In this document: one piece after another, positions 34,447-43,781 of the stretch | Layout: every line of letters begins with the position of its first letter | How positions within the stretch are numbered: position 1 is the first letter of the stretch | Source: Paenibacillus ginsengarvi | Lineage (GTDB): Bacteria > Bacillota > Bacilli > Paenibacillales > NBRC-103111 | Length of the DNA stretch: 64,000 bases | Direction of reading: 5' to 3' | Assembly: GCF_003626695.1 (NCBI RefSeq) | Contig: NZ_RBAH01000005.1 | Location: forward strand, 62,001-126,000 | Translations under genes and position numbers: made by a program | The notes under the pieces: model-generated | The model's input: only the letters and a program-made list of their open reading frames with translations | Told to the model about the DNA's origin: nothing | Databases searched by the model: none

Positions 34447-34564
34447 ACCAAATGTTCCTTTCAAAAAAAACAACAATCGCCGCAAGAAATACATATCCGT
34501 GCCCCGGATGCCTTGAACCGTGCGGGATTGTCAAATGCAACAAGCTCGAAACACGAACTACAAA

Positions 34565-34594
34565 TTTACGATAGCGCTAACTCAGGGTTAACAT
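34565..34594 (+). promoter_or_regulatory. Possible promoter of the glycan transport operon
   Basis: TTTACG (34565-34570) and TAACAT (34589-34594) are 18 bases apart, 40 bases before the permease ATG at 34635. Weak match, consistent with a promoter that needs the AraC-type activator. Confidence 0.33.
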
Positions 34595-34634
34595 AAACTC
34601 CATAAACCGCGAGTAGTTGGGGGGAACGAAAGAC

Positions 34635-35591
34635 ATGGCAGTCAAGACGGAGCGGGCAGCTCCGGAGCTATCGAAACAAACGGGGCGGCGCAGAGGATGG
34701 AAGTCGATTCGTAAAAATTGGGAGCTATATTTGTTCGTTTTGCCGACGATGGCGTACTTTATTATTTTCCATTACTTTCCGATGTACGGCGTGCAGATCG
34801 CTTTCCGCGATTATACGCCCAGTCTTGGAATTTGGGGTAGTCCTTGGGTCGGCCTGGAGCATTTGAAACGGTTTTTCGATTCATACTATTTTTGGACGCT
34901 GATCAAAAATACGCTCGGCATCAGCTTGTACGAGCTGGTCGTCGGCTTTCCCGTTCCGATTCTGCTGGCGCTGGCGCTGAACGAGCTGCGCGACGGTGCG
35001 TTCAAAAAATGGGTGCAAACTGTAACGTATGCCCCGCACTTCATCTCGGTTGTCGTTATGGCCGGTATGATTATCGCTTTCACTTCCCCGGGTTCGGGGC
35101 TTATCAACCTGGCGATCAAGGCGTTTGGCGGCGAACCGGTGCCGTTTCTGACCGAGCCGGGTTGGTTCAAGTCGGTATTCGTCTTATCCGGCGTATGGCA
35201 GAGCATGGGCTGGGGCACGATCATTTATTTGGCCGCACTCGCGGGTGTCGATCCGCAGCAGCATGAAGCGGCGATGATTGACGGCGCTACGCGGTTTCAG
35301 CGGGTATGGCACATCAATTTGCCGAGTATTGTGCCGACGATGGTCATTTTGCTCATTCTGAACGTGGGCAGCTTCATGTCCGTCGGCTTCGAAAAAGTAT
35401 TTTTGCTGCAAAATCCGCTCAACCTGGAATCGTCCGACGTTATTTCCACTTACGTATACCGGAGCGGTCTTGTGCAAGGACAGTTCAGTTTTTCGGCGGC
35501 GATCGGTCTGTTCAACTCGGTCATCAACTTCATTTTGCTGCTCACGGTCAACCGGATTGCCAAAAGGTTGAACGAAACGAGCTTGTGGTAA
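34635..35591 (+). CDS. ABC sugar transporter permease, LplB type
   Basis: A 318-residue inner-membrane permease with six TM segments (first at about 33-53) and the EAA-loop region (QQHEAAMIDGATRFQRVWHINLP) that contacts the ATPase. It is of the LplB class used with oligosaccharide-binding proteins, whose ATPase (MsmX type) is commonly encoded elsewhere; none is present here. The ATG at 34635 is preferred to an upstream TTG at 34617 that has no ribosome site. It pairs with the permease 16 bases downstream. Confidence 0.92.
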   Translation: MAVKTERAAPELSKQTGRRRGWKSIRKNWELYLFVLPTMAYFIIFHYFPMYGVQIAFRDYTPSLGIWGSPWVGLEHLKRFFDSYYFWTLIKNTLGISLYELVVGFPVPILLALALNELRDGAFKKWVQTVTYAPHFISVVVMAGMIIAFTSPGSGLINLAIKAFGGEPVPFLTEPGWFKSVFVLSGVWQSMGWGTIIYLAALAGVDPQQHEAAMIDGATRFQRVWHINLPSIVPTMVILLILNVGSFMSVGFEKVFLLQNPLNLESSDVISTYVYRSGLVQGQFSFSAAIGLFNSVINFILLLTVNRIAKRLNETSLW

Positions 35592-35607
35592 GGGAAGGTG
35601 GTCAACA

Positions 35608-36501
35608 ATGAATAGAGAAGCTTTGTCGGACCGGATATTCGGCGCCTTTAACAAACTGTTTTTGTTCGCCATTCTCATTATCGTCCTATATCCGATCGTT
35701 TATGTAGTCAGCGCCTCGATCAGCGATCCGGTCTATGTGAACCAGGGCCAGATGTGGCTGTTTCCGAAAGGAATCACGTTCGAGGGCTATCAACGCGTCT
35801 TTCAAAATCCGGAAATCTGGATCGGATACCGCAACACGATCATGTACACGGTGCTCGGCACGTTTATCAACCTGCTGTTCACAATTCCGGGCGCTTACGC
35901 CTTATCGCGCAAAGATTTGAAGGGGCGCGGCGTCATGATGGGACTGATCGTATTTACGATGTTTTTCGGCGGCGGTCTGATTCCGACCTTCCTGCTTGTC
36001 AGCAATCTCGGCATGCTGAATACGGTTTGGGCGCTTGTAATCCCTAATGCGGTTGCCGTTTTCAACCTGATCATATGCCGTACCTTCTTCCAGACGAATA
36101 TTCCGCGGGAGCTTCAAGAGTCGGCGGAAATCGACGGCTGCTCGAATACGATGCTGTTTGTTAAAATCGTGCTGCCGCTGTCCGCGCCGATTATCGCGGT
36201 AATGGCGCTGTATTACGGCGTAGCCCACTGGAACAGCTACTTTAGCGCGATCATTTACCTGAAGGACAGAAGCTTGTACCCGCTTCAACTTATCCTGCGC
36301 GAAATTCTCGTACAAAACCAGATGAGCGACACGATGATGATGACCGGGGACGATATGGAAGCGATGGCCAAGCAGGCGAGAATCGCCGACATTATCAAAT
36401 ATGCGGTCATGATCGTATCGAGCTTGCCGATCATTGTTGTGTACCCGTTCATGCAGCGTTTTTTCATGAAAGGCGTGTTAATCGGTTCCGTCAAAGGCTG
36501 A
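35608..36501 (+). CDS. ABC sugar transporter permease, LplC/YtcP type
   Basis: The 297-residue second permease of the importer, with six TM segments and the EAA loop (LQESAEIDGCSNTMLFVKIVLP). Its N-terminal SDRIFGAFNKLFLF and long periplasmic first loop are typical of the LplC/CarB class. AAGGGAAGG precedes the ATG. It lies 16 bases after the first permease and 72 bases before the binding-protein gene. Confidence 0.92.
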   Translation: MNREALSDRIFGAFNKLFLFAILIIVLYPIVYVVSASISDPVYVNQGQMWLFPKGITFEGYQRVFQNPEIWIGYRNTIMYTVLGTFINLLFTIPGAYALSRKDLKGRGVMMGLIVFTMFFGGGLIPTFLLVSNLGMLNTVWALVIPNAVAVFNLIICRTFFQTNIPRELQESAEIDGCSNTMLFVKIVLPLSAPIIAVMALYYGVAHWNSYFSAIIYLKDRSLYPLQLILREILVQNQMSDTMMMTGDDMEAMAKQARIADIIKYAVMIVSSLPIIVVYPFMQRFFMKGVLIGSVKG

Positions 36502-36573
36502 CGGGAACGGTTCACATATACTAGGAATCATCTTATACAAATAACCTTGCAAAAAGGGAAGGGGAAAACGAAG

Positions 36574-38169
36574 ATGAAGAAATGGCTTCAAGTAAGCATG
36601 GTTACCGCAGTAAGCGGCGCTGTTCTGCTCGCAGGCTGCTCCGGCAAAACGAACGAGGCTCCGAAAACGGAAGGCAGCGGAGCGCCGAAAAATTTCAATG
36701 CCGAAAACTATCCGATCGTCAACGACAAAATTACGCTGAACATGATGGGCGCGAAAGCGGCGATTCACGGTCCTTGGAACGAAATGGCGCTGTTCAAGGA
36801 AATGGAAAAAATGACGAACATTCATTTCGAGTTCAACACGCCTCCGGCCGCGAACTACCAGGAAGCGAAAAACCTCGCGTTTGCGAGCCGTCAGCTGCCG
36901 GACGTATTCTTCAACGCGGGACTGACTCCCGACGACGAAGTAACCTACGGAAGCCAAGGCTACCTGATCCCGCTCGAAGGGCTGATCGAGAAGTACGCAC
37001 CTAACTTCAAGAAGCGGATGGAAGCGAACCCGGATATCAAAAAATCGATTACGGCTATGGACGGACATATTTACTCGCTGCCGCTGATCATCGACCAGCC
37101 GCGCGCCTTCGTGCCGAACCGGTTCTGGATCAACGGCGAGTGGATGGAAAGCCTCGGCATCACGAAAGTGCCGCAAACGACGGACGAGCTGTACGAGCTG
37201 CTCAAGGCGTTCAAAAACGGCGACCCGAACAAAAACGGCAAAGCCGACGAAATTCCAATGTCCAACGTCAAGCTGAACAACTTCGACGGCGTCCTGCTTC
37301 CGGCATTCGGCCTGCTTGGCCGCGAGGTCGAGGTGAAGGACGGCAAAGTCCGCTACAACCCGGTTCAACCGAACTATAAGGAATATTTGGCCTACCTGAA
37401 CAAGCTGTTCTCGGAAAAGCTGCTCGATGGCGAAATGTTCGTGCAAACGTCGCAGCAAATGGCCGCCAAAGGCAACAGCAATCAGCTCGGCGTATTCGCC
37501 GGCTCGGCTCCGGACCTCGTGCTGAAAGTAGCGAAGCCGGAAGACAACCTGAAGCACCCGATGCTCGGACCTCTGACGAGCCCGGTGAGCAGCGAGAAGC
37601 TTGCCCTTCGCGCCTCGAACATTCGCCGCGGTACGTTCGCGATCACGAATCAGAACAAAAACCCGGAAGCGACGATCCGTTGGGTCGACTACCTGTACTC
37701 GGACGAAGGAAGCCGTCTCGGATTCCTCGGCAACAGCTACAAATGGCTCGACGACGCGAAAACAAAATGGACGTTCGTATCTCCGGAAGGCGTCAACGCC
37801 GAAGAATACCGCGGCAAGCTGACTCCGGACGTAGGCGGACAACTGCCGCTCATCAAGGAAAGAGATTTCGACTCGAAGCGGGATAACGGCAAAGCGCCGG
37901 ATTACAACAAGATGGTGCTCGATAAGCTCGATCCTTTCGCGAAACGCGATTATCCGGACGTATACTTCAGCAACGAAGAGCAAAAACGTCTGAACGTCGT
38001 TAAAACCGACATCAAAACGTACGTCGACCAAATGGAAGCGAAATTCATCGTCGGTCAAGAGCCGCTGACGAAATGGGACGACTATGTGAATACGATCAAA
38101 AAGATGGGCCTCGACGAGATGCTGAAAATTTACCAAGACGCTTACGATCGCTGGAACAAAACCAAATAA
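36574..38169 (+). CDS. ABC oligosaccharide-binding lipoprotein, LplA type
   Basis: A 531-residue extracellular binding protein for the two permeases upstream. The signal peptide ends in the lipobox LLAGC near residue 21. The large size and the NYQEAKNLAFASRQLPDVFF and DEGSRLGFLGN blocks fit the LplA-like class that binds oligosaccharides. The ATG at 36574 follows AAGGGAAGGGG. Codon choice is more restricted than in neighbours (mostly GAA, AAA, CTG, GAC), as expected for the most highly expressed member of a transport operon. Given the following genes, the ligand is probably a mannose-containing glycan. Confidence 0.92.
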   Translation: MKKWLQVSMVTAVSGAVLLAGCSGKTNEAPKTEGSGAPKNFNAENYPIVNDKITLNMMGAKAAIHGPWNEMALFKEMEKMTNIHFEFNTPPAANYQEAKNLAFASRQLPDVFFNAGLTPDDEVTYGSQGYLIPLEGLIEKYAPNFKKRMEANPDIKKSITAMDGHIYSLPLIIDQPRAFVPNRFWINGEWMESLGITKVPQTTDELYELLKAFKNGDPNKNGKADEIPMSNVKLNNFDGVLLPAFGLLGREVEVKDGKVRYNPVQPNYKEYLAYLNKLFSEKLLDGEMFVQTSQQMAAKGNSNQLGVFAGSAPDLVLKVAKPEDNLKHPMLGPLTSPVSSEKLALRASNIRRGTFAITNQNKNPEATIRWVDYLYSDEGSRLGFLGNSYKWLDDAKTKWTFVSPEGVNAEEYRGKLTPDVGGQLPLIKERDFDSKRDNGKAPDYNKMVLDKLDPFAKRDYPDVYFSNEEQKRLNVVKTDIKTYVDQMEAKFIVGQEPLTKWDDYVNTIKKMGLDEMLKIYQDAYDRWNKTK

Positions 38170-38191
38170 ATCGCTTAAAGGTGTGATCGCT

Positions 38192-39493
38192 GTGACTAAA
38201 CCGAATGTCGTTGTCATTTATTGCGACGATCTGGGGTATGGCGATTTGGGATGCTACGGGTCCGATGTCATTCGGACCCCCCATCTGGACGCGCTTGCCC
38301 AGGACGGGGTTCGTTTTACCGACTGGTATTCCAATTCGCCCGTCTGCTCGCCGTCCCGAGCCGCCTTGCTCACCGGTCTGTATCCGGCCAAAGCCGGCGT
38401 CAGCCATATTCTTGGCGGCAAGCGAGGAACCGGCGGGCTGAAGCAGGAAAAGAAGACGCTGGCCGAACGGCTGAAGCAGTCCGGCTACCGGACCGCTCTG
38501 TACGGCAAGTGGCATCTCGGATCGGCTGACAACGCCAAGCCGAACGCGCGCGGATTCGACGATTACTTCGGCTTCCACGCCGGCTGTATCGACTATTATT
38601 CGCATATTTTTTACTGGGGCGTACCGAATGTCAACCCGGTGCACGATTTGTGGAGCAACCGCGAAGAGGTATGGCGCGACGGCGAATACATGACCCACAT
38701 CATTACCGACAAATCGGTCGACTTCATCGAGCAGGGCAGCGAGCAGCCGTTCTTCCTGTATGCGGCCTATAACGCTCCGCACTATCCGATGCATGCCCCG
38801 GAAAAATACATGAAGCGTTACAGTCATTTGCCGTACGACCGTATGCTGATGGCGGCTATGATCTCCGCCGTGGACGACGGCGTGGGCGACATCGTTGCCG
38901 CGCTGAAGCGGGCCGGCGTGTACGACAACACGATCATCTTTTTCTCTAGCGACAACGGCCCTTCCTCGGAAGCGCGCAACTTCCTGGACGGCACGGAGGA
39001 TGTGTACTACGGCGGCAGCGCCGGCATTTTCCGCGGACACAAGGCATCCCTGTTCGAGGGCGGCATTCGCGAGCCGGCGATTCTCGTCTATCCGAAGGCG
39101 ATACCGTCCGCGCAAGTATGCAGCGAAGCGGGCATGATGGCCGACATCGTGCCGACGGTGCTCGAATTTGCGGGACTTCCGGCGCCGGTGGCCGGCGAAA
39201 TCGACGGCACCAGCGTCGTGAAGATGGCGACGGAAGGAGCTGCCACGCCGCACAGTCAAATATTCTGGGAGTACGGCAGCCAGCTCGCCGTGCGCGAAGG
39301 CAAATGGAAGCTCGTGCTGGGCGGCAAGCTCGATTTCAACCGGACGCAGCCGGATGAGATTCATTTGTCCGATCTGGAAGCCGATCCGGGCGAGCGCGTG
39401 AATCTGAAGGACCAATATCCCGATATCGCAAGCCGCCTGGAGCAGGACGTTCGCCGGTGGTACGCAGAGCTGGGGCAGCAGGCGGGAGCCTGA
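38192..39493 (+). CDS. Sulfatase, S1 family
   Basis: A 433-residue alkaline-phosphatase-superfamily sulfatase. The active-site signature is CSPSR with Cys52, which must be converted to formylglycine, and Arg56. Metal ligands Asp12 and Asp13 are in YCDDLGYGD, and SSDNGPSS carries the other Asp/Asn pair. No signal peptide is present, so it would act in the cytoplasm on imported, sulfated oligosaccharides. GTG at 38192 is preferred to one at 38183 that abuts the AAAGG ribosome site. No maturase (FGE or anSME) is encoded in the window. It is 22 bases after the binding-protein gene. Confidence 0.9.
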   Translation: MTKPNVVVIYCDDLGYGDLGCYGSDVIRTPHLDALAQDGVRFTDWYSNSPVCSPSRAALLTGLYPAKAGVSHILGGKRGTGGLKQEKKTLAERLKQSGYRTALYGKWHLGSADNAKPNARGFDDYFGFHAGCIDYYSHIFYWGVPNVNPVHDLWSNREEVWRDGEYMTHIITDKSVDFIEQGSEQPFFLYAAYNAPHYPMHAPEKYMKRYSHLPYDRMLMAAMISAVDDGVGDIVAALKRAGVYDNTIIFFSSDNGPSSEARNFLDGTEDVYYGGSAGIFRGHKASLFEGGIREPAILVYPKAIPSAQVCSEAGMMADIVPTVLEFAGLPAPVAGEIDGTSVVKMATEGAATPHSQIFWEYGSQLAVREGKWKLVLGGKLDFNRTQPDEIHLSDLEADPGERVNLKDQYPDIASRLEQDVRRWYAELGQQAGA

Positions 39494-39500
39494 GCCAACA

Positions 39501-39530
39501 AGAAAAGAGAGGTCCGCGCCTCTCTTTTCT
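39501..39530. terminator. Perfect 12-bp hairpin after first sulfatase gene
   Basis: AGAAAAGAGAGG and CCTCTCTTTTCT form a perfect stem with a 6-base loop. The T-rich 3' arm makes it a candidate partial terminator that would lower expression of the mannosidase genes relative to transporter and sulfatase. Confidence 0.6.
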
Positions 39531-39590
39531 GCGTCCATGCGGGCATAGATACAAAGGATCGATCAGGATACAAGGGAGGACATATATCAA

Positions 39591-42326
39591 GTGAAAACGG
39601 CCCACATTATATCGCATAGCCACTGGGACAGAGAATGGTATTTGCCGTTCGAGACGCATCGTCATCTGCTCGTCAAGCTGATGGATACGCTGATGGATAC
39701 GATGGAGCGTGATCCGGAGTTCCGCAGCTTCCATCTGGACGGACAAACGATCATACTGGACGATTATCTCGCCATACGGCCCGACCAAAAGGAAAGGCTC
39801 GCCCGGCATATTGCCGAAGGACGGCTCGTTATCGGCCCTTGGTATGTGCTTCAGGACGAGTTTTTGACAAGCAGCGAGGCGAACGTCCGCAATTTGCAAT
39901 ACGGACACCTCGACGCGGCGAAGTACGGAGCGATATGCAAAATCGGCTATTTCCCCGATTCGTTCGGCAACATGGGGCAAGCCCCGCAGCTGCTGCTTCA
40001 GGCCGGTATCGACACCGCCGTATTCGGCCGCGGAGTAACGCCGACCGGGTTCAACAATACGGTCGGAGAACCGGGTGAATACGAGTCTCCTTATTCGGAA
40101 ATGATGTGGCAATCTCCGGACGGGTCGAGCGTGCTCGGCATTTTGTTCGCGAACTGGTATTGCAACGGCATGGAAGTGCCGACCGACCCGGAAGCGGCGA
40201 AAAAGTACTGGGACGCGAAGCTGGGCAGCGCGGACAAGTTTGCCTCCACGCCGCATCTGCTGTTCATGAACGGCTGCGACCATCAGCCGGTGCAGACCGA
40301 TATGTCCGAAGCGATCCGCACGGCGGAGAAGCTGTACCCTGACGTGAAGTTCGTGCATTCGAACTTCGAGGACTATGTGAACGCGGTCAAGGCGTCTCTG
40401 CCCGCCGATCTGTCCGTCATCCGCGGAGAGCTGCGCAGCCAGCGGACGGCCGGCTGGTATACGCTCGTCAATACGGCGTCGTCACGCATTTATTTGAAGC
40501 AGATGAATCACCGCGTCCAGACGCTGCTTGAGAAGGTCGCGGAGCCGCTGGCGGCATTCGCTTCTTCGCTTGGCCACTCGTACCCGGGCCATTTGCTGGA
40601 ATACGGCTGGAAGACGCTGATGCAGAACCATCCGCATGACAGCATATGCGGCTGCAGCGTAGACGAAGTGCATCGCGAGATGGTTACGCGCTTCGAGAAA
40701 AGCGGCCAAGTGGCGGCAAACATCGTGGCGGACAGCTTGCAGGCGATCGTTTCGCATGCGGATACGTCAAAGTTTGCCGGGTATGGCGACGGGGGGGCTC
40801 ATCCGTTTGTCGTGTTTAATACGTCCGGCTGGAAGCGTTCGGGCACCGTTTCCGTAGAACTTACGATCGAACGGAAATATTTCAGCGCCGGAGCGCCGGA
40901 TCAGATCGCGCGCGAGCTGAAGGCGAAGCCGCTTCCTGCCGGTTCGCTCGTCGATGACCGGGGCGCGGTTGTGCCGCATACACTCGAGGACTTAGGCGTA
41001 CAGTTCGGCTACGATCTGCCCGATGACCGGTTCCGCCAGCCTTATATGGGACGCAAAATCCGGCTTACGTTCCACGCTAGCAGCGTGCCGTCGCTCGGAT
41101 ACCAGTCGTTCGCATGGGTAACGGGCGTTTACGCTGTCGCCGAATCCGGCGCAGGCTATGAGCCGGTTGCCGCAGGCGGCCGTGAGCTGGAAAACCGGTA
41201 TTTGAAAGTGGCGATCGAGAACGACGGATCGCTGACCGTTACGGAGAAGACGAGCGGCCGCGTATTTGCAGGACTTGGCGTTCTCGAGGATACGGGAGAC
41301 GTGGGCAACGAATATATTTACAAGCAAACCGCCGACGGCGTGACGGTAACGACGCAAGGGAAAGCGGCGGACATCCGCTTGATCGAGGATGCAGGCTACC
41401 GGGCTTCGTTCGAGATCGTGCACAAGATGGATATTCCGGTGTCGGCCGACGAGCGGTTGCATACGGAAATCGAAGAAATCACGCCTTTCACGATGCGGGA
41501 AGCGGGCCGGAGCCTGGAGACCGTGCAGATGGACATTCGCGTAACGGTCCGGCTCGAAGCGGAATGGCGCGGCGTGCTCGTCAGCGCGGCGTTCGACAAC
41601 AAGGCGAAGGATCACCGGCTGCGGATGCTCGTTCCGACGGACGCGGTTACCGCGGTTCACCGGGCCGACTCGATTTTCGAGGTAGCGCAGCGGGATACCG
41701 AGCCTGCGGCGGAGTGGAAAAATCCGAGCAACTGCCAGCATCAACACGCTTTCGCCAGCGTACATGACGAAACGCGCGGCATGACTGTGGCGAATCACGG
41801 CCTTCAGGAATACGAAGTGCTTCGCGACGGACGTTCGACGATCGCCGTTACGCTGCTGCGTTCCACGGCTGAACTGGGCGACTGGGGCGTATTCCATACG
41901 CCGGAAGCGCAGTGCCTGATGGCTTGCACGGCCGAGCTGTGCCTGATCCCTCATGCCGGAGGCGGGGAAGAACTTGCGTACGCCGCCTACGAGGAAGCAT
42001 ACCAGTACCAAATTCCGTGGCAAACGGTGCAAACCGAAGCTTCTGCCGGAACGCTGCCGTCCACGCATTCGTTCTTGGAATGGAGCGGCAAGGCGATGGC
42101 ATTCTCCAGCTTGAAGCTTGGCGAAGCGTCGGGAGATTGGATGGTTCGCTGGTTCAACATGTCCGGCAGCGAGACGAGCCTGACATGTCGCATACCGGGT
42201 GCAAACGGATTTTACAAAAGCGCTGTGCTAGAGGATCGCCGCGAGGCGATCGAGGCGGACGACTCGTCAGCGAGCGTGGCCGTTCGGGGCAGCGAAATCG
42301 TTACTTTGGGCATTTGCTTATCTTGA
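39591..42326 (+). CDS. Alpha-mannosidase, glycoside hydrolase family 38
   Basis: A 911-residue GH38 enzyme that hydrolyses terminal alpha-mannose. Zn-binding residues are visible in HSHWDREW (His11, Asp13) and in the NHPHDSICGCS segment; the nucleophile is Asp123 in YFPDSFGN. After the N-terminal catalytic barrel come a three-helix region and a long beta-sandwich half (about 400-905), as in bacterial GH38. No signal peptide, so cytoplasmic. GTG start with AAGGGAGGA upstream. It works with GH125 (alpha-1,6-mannose) and two sulfatases in the same gene set. Linkage specificity cannot be read from sequence. Confidence 0.95.
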   Translation: MKTAHIISHSHWDREWYLPFETHRHLLVKLMDTLMDTMERDPEFRSFHLDGQTIILDDYLAIRPDQKERLARHIAEGRLVIGPWYVLQDEFLTSSEANVRNLQYGHLDAAKYGAICKIGYFPDSFGNMGQAPQLLLQAGIDTAVFGRGVTPTGFNNTVGEPGEYESPYSEMMWQSPDGSSVLGILFANWYCNGMEVPTDPEAAKKYWDAKLGSADKFASTPHLLFMNGCDHQPVQTDMSEAIRTAEKLYPDVKFVHSNFEDYVNAVKASLPADLSVIRGELRSQRTAGWYTLVNTASSRIYLKQMNHRVQTLLEKVAEPLAAFASSLGHSYPGHLLEYGWKTLMQNHPHDSICGCSVDEVHREMVTRFEKSGQVAANIVADSLQAIVSHADTSKFAGYGDGGAHPFVVFNTSGWKRSGTVSVELTIERKYFSAGAPDQIARELKAKPLPAGSLVDDRGAVVPHTLEDLGVQFGYDLPDDRFRQPYMGRKIRLTFHASSVPSLGYQSFAWVTGVYAVAESGAGYEPVAAGGRELENRYLKVAIENDGSLTVTEKTSGRVFAGLGVLEDTGDVGNEYIYKQTADGVTVTTQGKAADIRLIEDAGYRASFEIVHKMDIPVSADERLHTEIEEITPFTMREAGRSLETVQMDIRVTVRLEAEWRGVLVSAAFDNKAKDHRLRMLVPTDAVTAVHRADSIFEVAQRDTEPAAEWKNPSNCQHQHAFASVHDETRGMTVANHGLQEYEVLRDGRSTIAVTLLRSTAELGDWGVFHTPEAQCLMACTAELCLIPHAGGGEELAYAAYEEAYQYQIPWQTVQTEASAGTLPSTHSFLEWSGKAMAFSSLKLGEASGDWMVRWFNMSGSETSLTCRIPGANGFYKSAVLEDRREAIEADDSSASVAVRGSEIVTLGICLS

Positions 42327-42454
42327 GTCGACCGAGCACCAGGATTATCTAGATACAACCGGAACTCCTTCCGCTACTTGGAGCGGGAGGAGGCCGGCCT
42401 TTCCGGCCATCCGGCGCGGAAGCCATTTGCATAATGCACGAAGGAGACTATACG

Positions 42455-43729
42455 ATGCAACTTCCACAAGCAATCGAGAAGCTGTTCGAAGAAGCGGACC
42501 GCAAGCTGGCTCATCATCCGAAGCTGCTGCGCATGTTCAAGCAATGTTATGTCAACACGCTGGAAACGACGACGAAACGGATGCCGGACGGCACTACGTT
42601 CGTTTTTACAGGCGACATTCCGGCCATGTGGCTGCGCGACTCGAGCGCGCAGGTCCGCCATTACGTACCGCTGGCTAAAGAGGACGAGACGCTGCAAAGT
42701 CTGATCGAAGGACTGCTGCGCCGCCAGTTTTATTATATCGGCATCGATCCTTATGCGAATGCGTTTAACGCGGAGGCGAACGATCGCCGCTACGAGGAAG
42801 ATTTGACGGAGCTGAACCCGTGGGTTTGGGAGCGCAAATACGAGATCGATTCGCTTTGTTATCCGATCGAGCTCGCCTATGCGTATTGGAAAGCGACGGG
42901 CAGGAAAGAGGCGCTGGACGAATCGTTCCGCACGGCCGCTCGCACCATAATCCGCTTGTGGGTTACGGAGCAGCGCCACTTCGAGCAGTCGACCTACCGG
43001 TTTACCCGCCTCACCGGACCGAAGTCGGACACGCTTCGCAATAACGGCATGGGCATGCCGGTCCAGTATACGGGCATGACGTGGTCCGGCTTTCGTCCGA
43101 GCGACGATGCGTGTACGTTCGGTTATTTAATCCCGTCCAATATGTTCGCGGCCGTCGCTCTCGGCCATATAGCGGAAATTGCCGAAGCCGTGTTCCAGGA
43201 CAACTACTTGAAGCGGGACGCGCTGGCGCTGAAGGAAGAGATCGAATACGGCATCGAAACGTACGGAACGGTGCTGCATCCGGAATTCGGCAAAATATAC
43301 GCGTACGAAACGGACGGCTTCGGCAACCATAATCTGATGGACGACGCCAATGTGCCGAGCTTGCTGTCGATCCCTTATCTCGGCTACAAGGATAAGGACG
43401 ACGAGGTTGTACGGAATACGCGGCGGTTCGTTCTGAGCGAGCATAACCCGTACTATTACGTAGGCAGTCAGGCAAAAGGAATCGGCAGTCCGCATACGCC
43501 GCACCGTTATATATGGCATATCGCCTTGTCGATGCAGGCGCTCACGTCCGGCGATCCGGACGAGATCTGGTCGCTCATCGAAACCTGTCTGGCGACCGAC
43601 GCGGATACCGGCTATATGCACGAAGGCTTCGATGTGGACGATCCCGCCAAGTTTACGCGTTCGTGGTTCGCTTGGGCGAACAGCTTGTTCGCCGAGTGCG
43701 TGTTTCATTGGATGAAGCTGGAGCGCTGA
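42455..43729 (+). CDS. Exo-alpha-1,6-mannosidase, glycoside hydrolase family 125
   Basis: A 424-residue inverting glycosidase with an (alpha/alpha)6 barrel. The family signatures are strong: FTGDIPAMWLRDSSAQ near residue 50, the AFNAEANDRRYEEDLTE block, ERKYEIDSLCYPIELAY, and SGFRPSDDACTFGYLIPSNM, which contains the region of the catalytic acid. GH125 removes alpha-1,6-linked mannose from N-glycan cores and mannans. ATG 42455 follows GAAGGAG; an upstream ATG at 42434 overlaps that ribosome site. No signal peptide. Adjacent to GH38 and a sulfatase. Confidence 0.95.
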   Translation: MQLPQAIEKLFEEADRKLAHHPKLLRMFKQCYVNTLETTTKRMPDGTTFVFTGDIPAMWLRDSSAQVRHYVPLAKEDETLQSLIEGLLRRQFYYIGIDPYANAFNAEANDRRYEEDLTELNPWVWERKYEIDSLCYPIELAYAYWKATGRKEALDESFRTAARTIIRLWVTEQRHFEQSTYRFTRLTGPKSDTLRNNGMGMPVQYTGMTWSGFRPSDDACTFGYLIPSNMFAAVALGHIAEIAEAVFQDNYLKRDALALKEEIEYGIETYGTVLHPEFGKIYAYETDGFGNHNLMDDANVPSLLSIPYLGYKDKDDEVVRNTRRFVLSEHNPYYYVGSQAKGIGSPHTPHRYIWHIALSMQALTSGDPDEIWSLIETCLATDADTGYMHEGFDVDDPAKFTRSWFAWANSLFAECVFHWMKLER

Positions 43730-43781
43730 TGGCTTGCAGCATGCTGCTACAGGATTACCATTTTGGGAGGCGGATGATTGT

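Noticed and set aside
36478-38217. 579-codon minus-strand frame opposite the LplA-type binding-protein gene
   Set aside because: Antisense shadow caused by the restricted codon usage of the binding-protein gene; no ribosome site and no recognisable motif.
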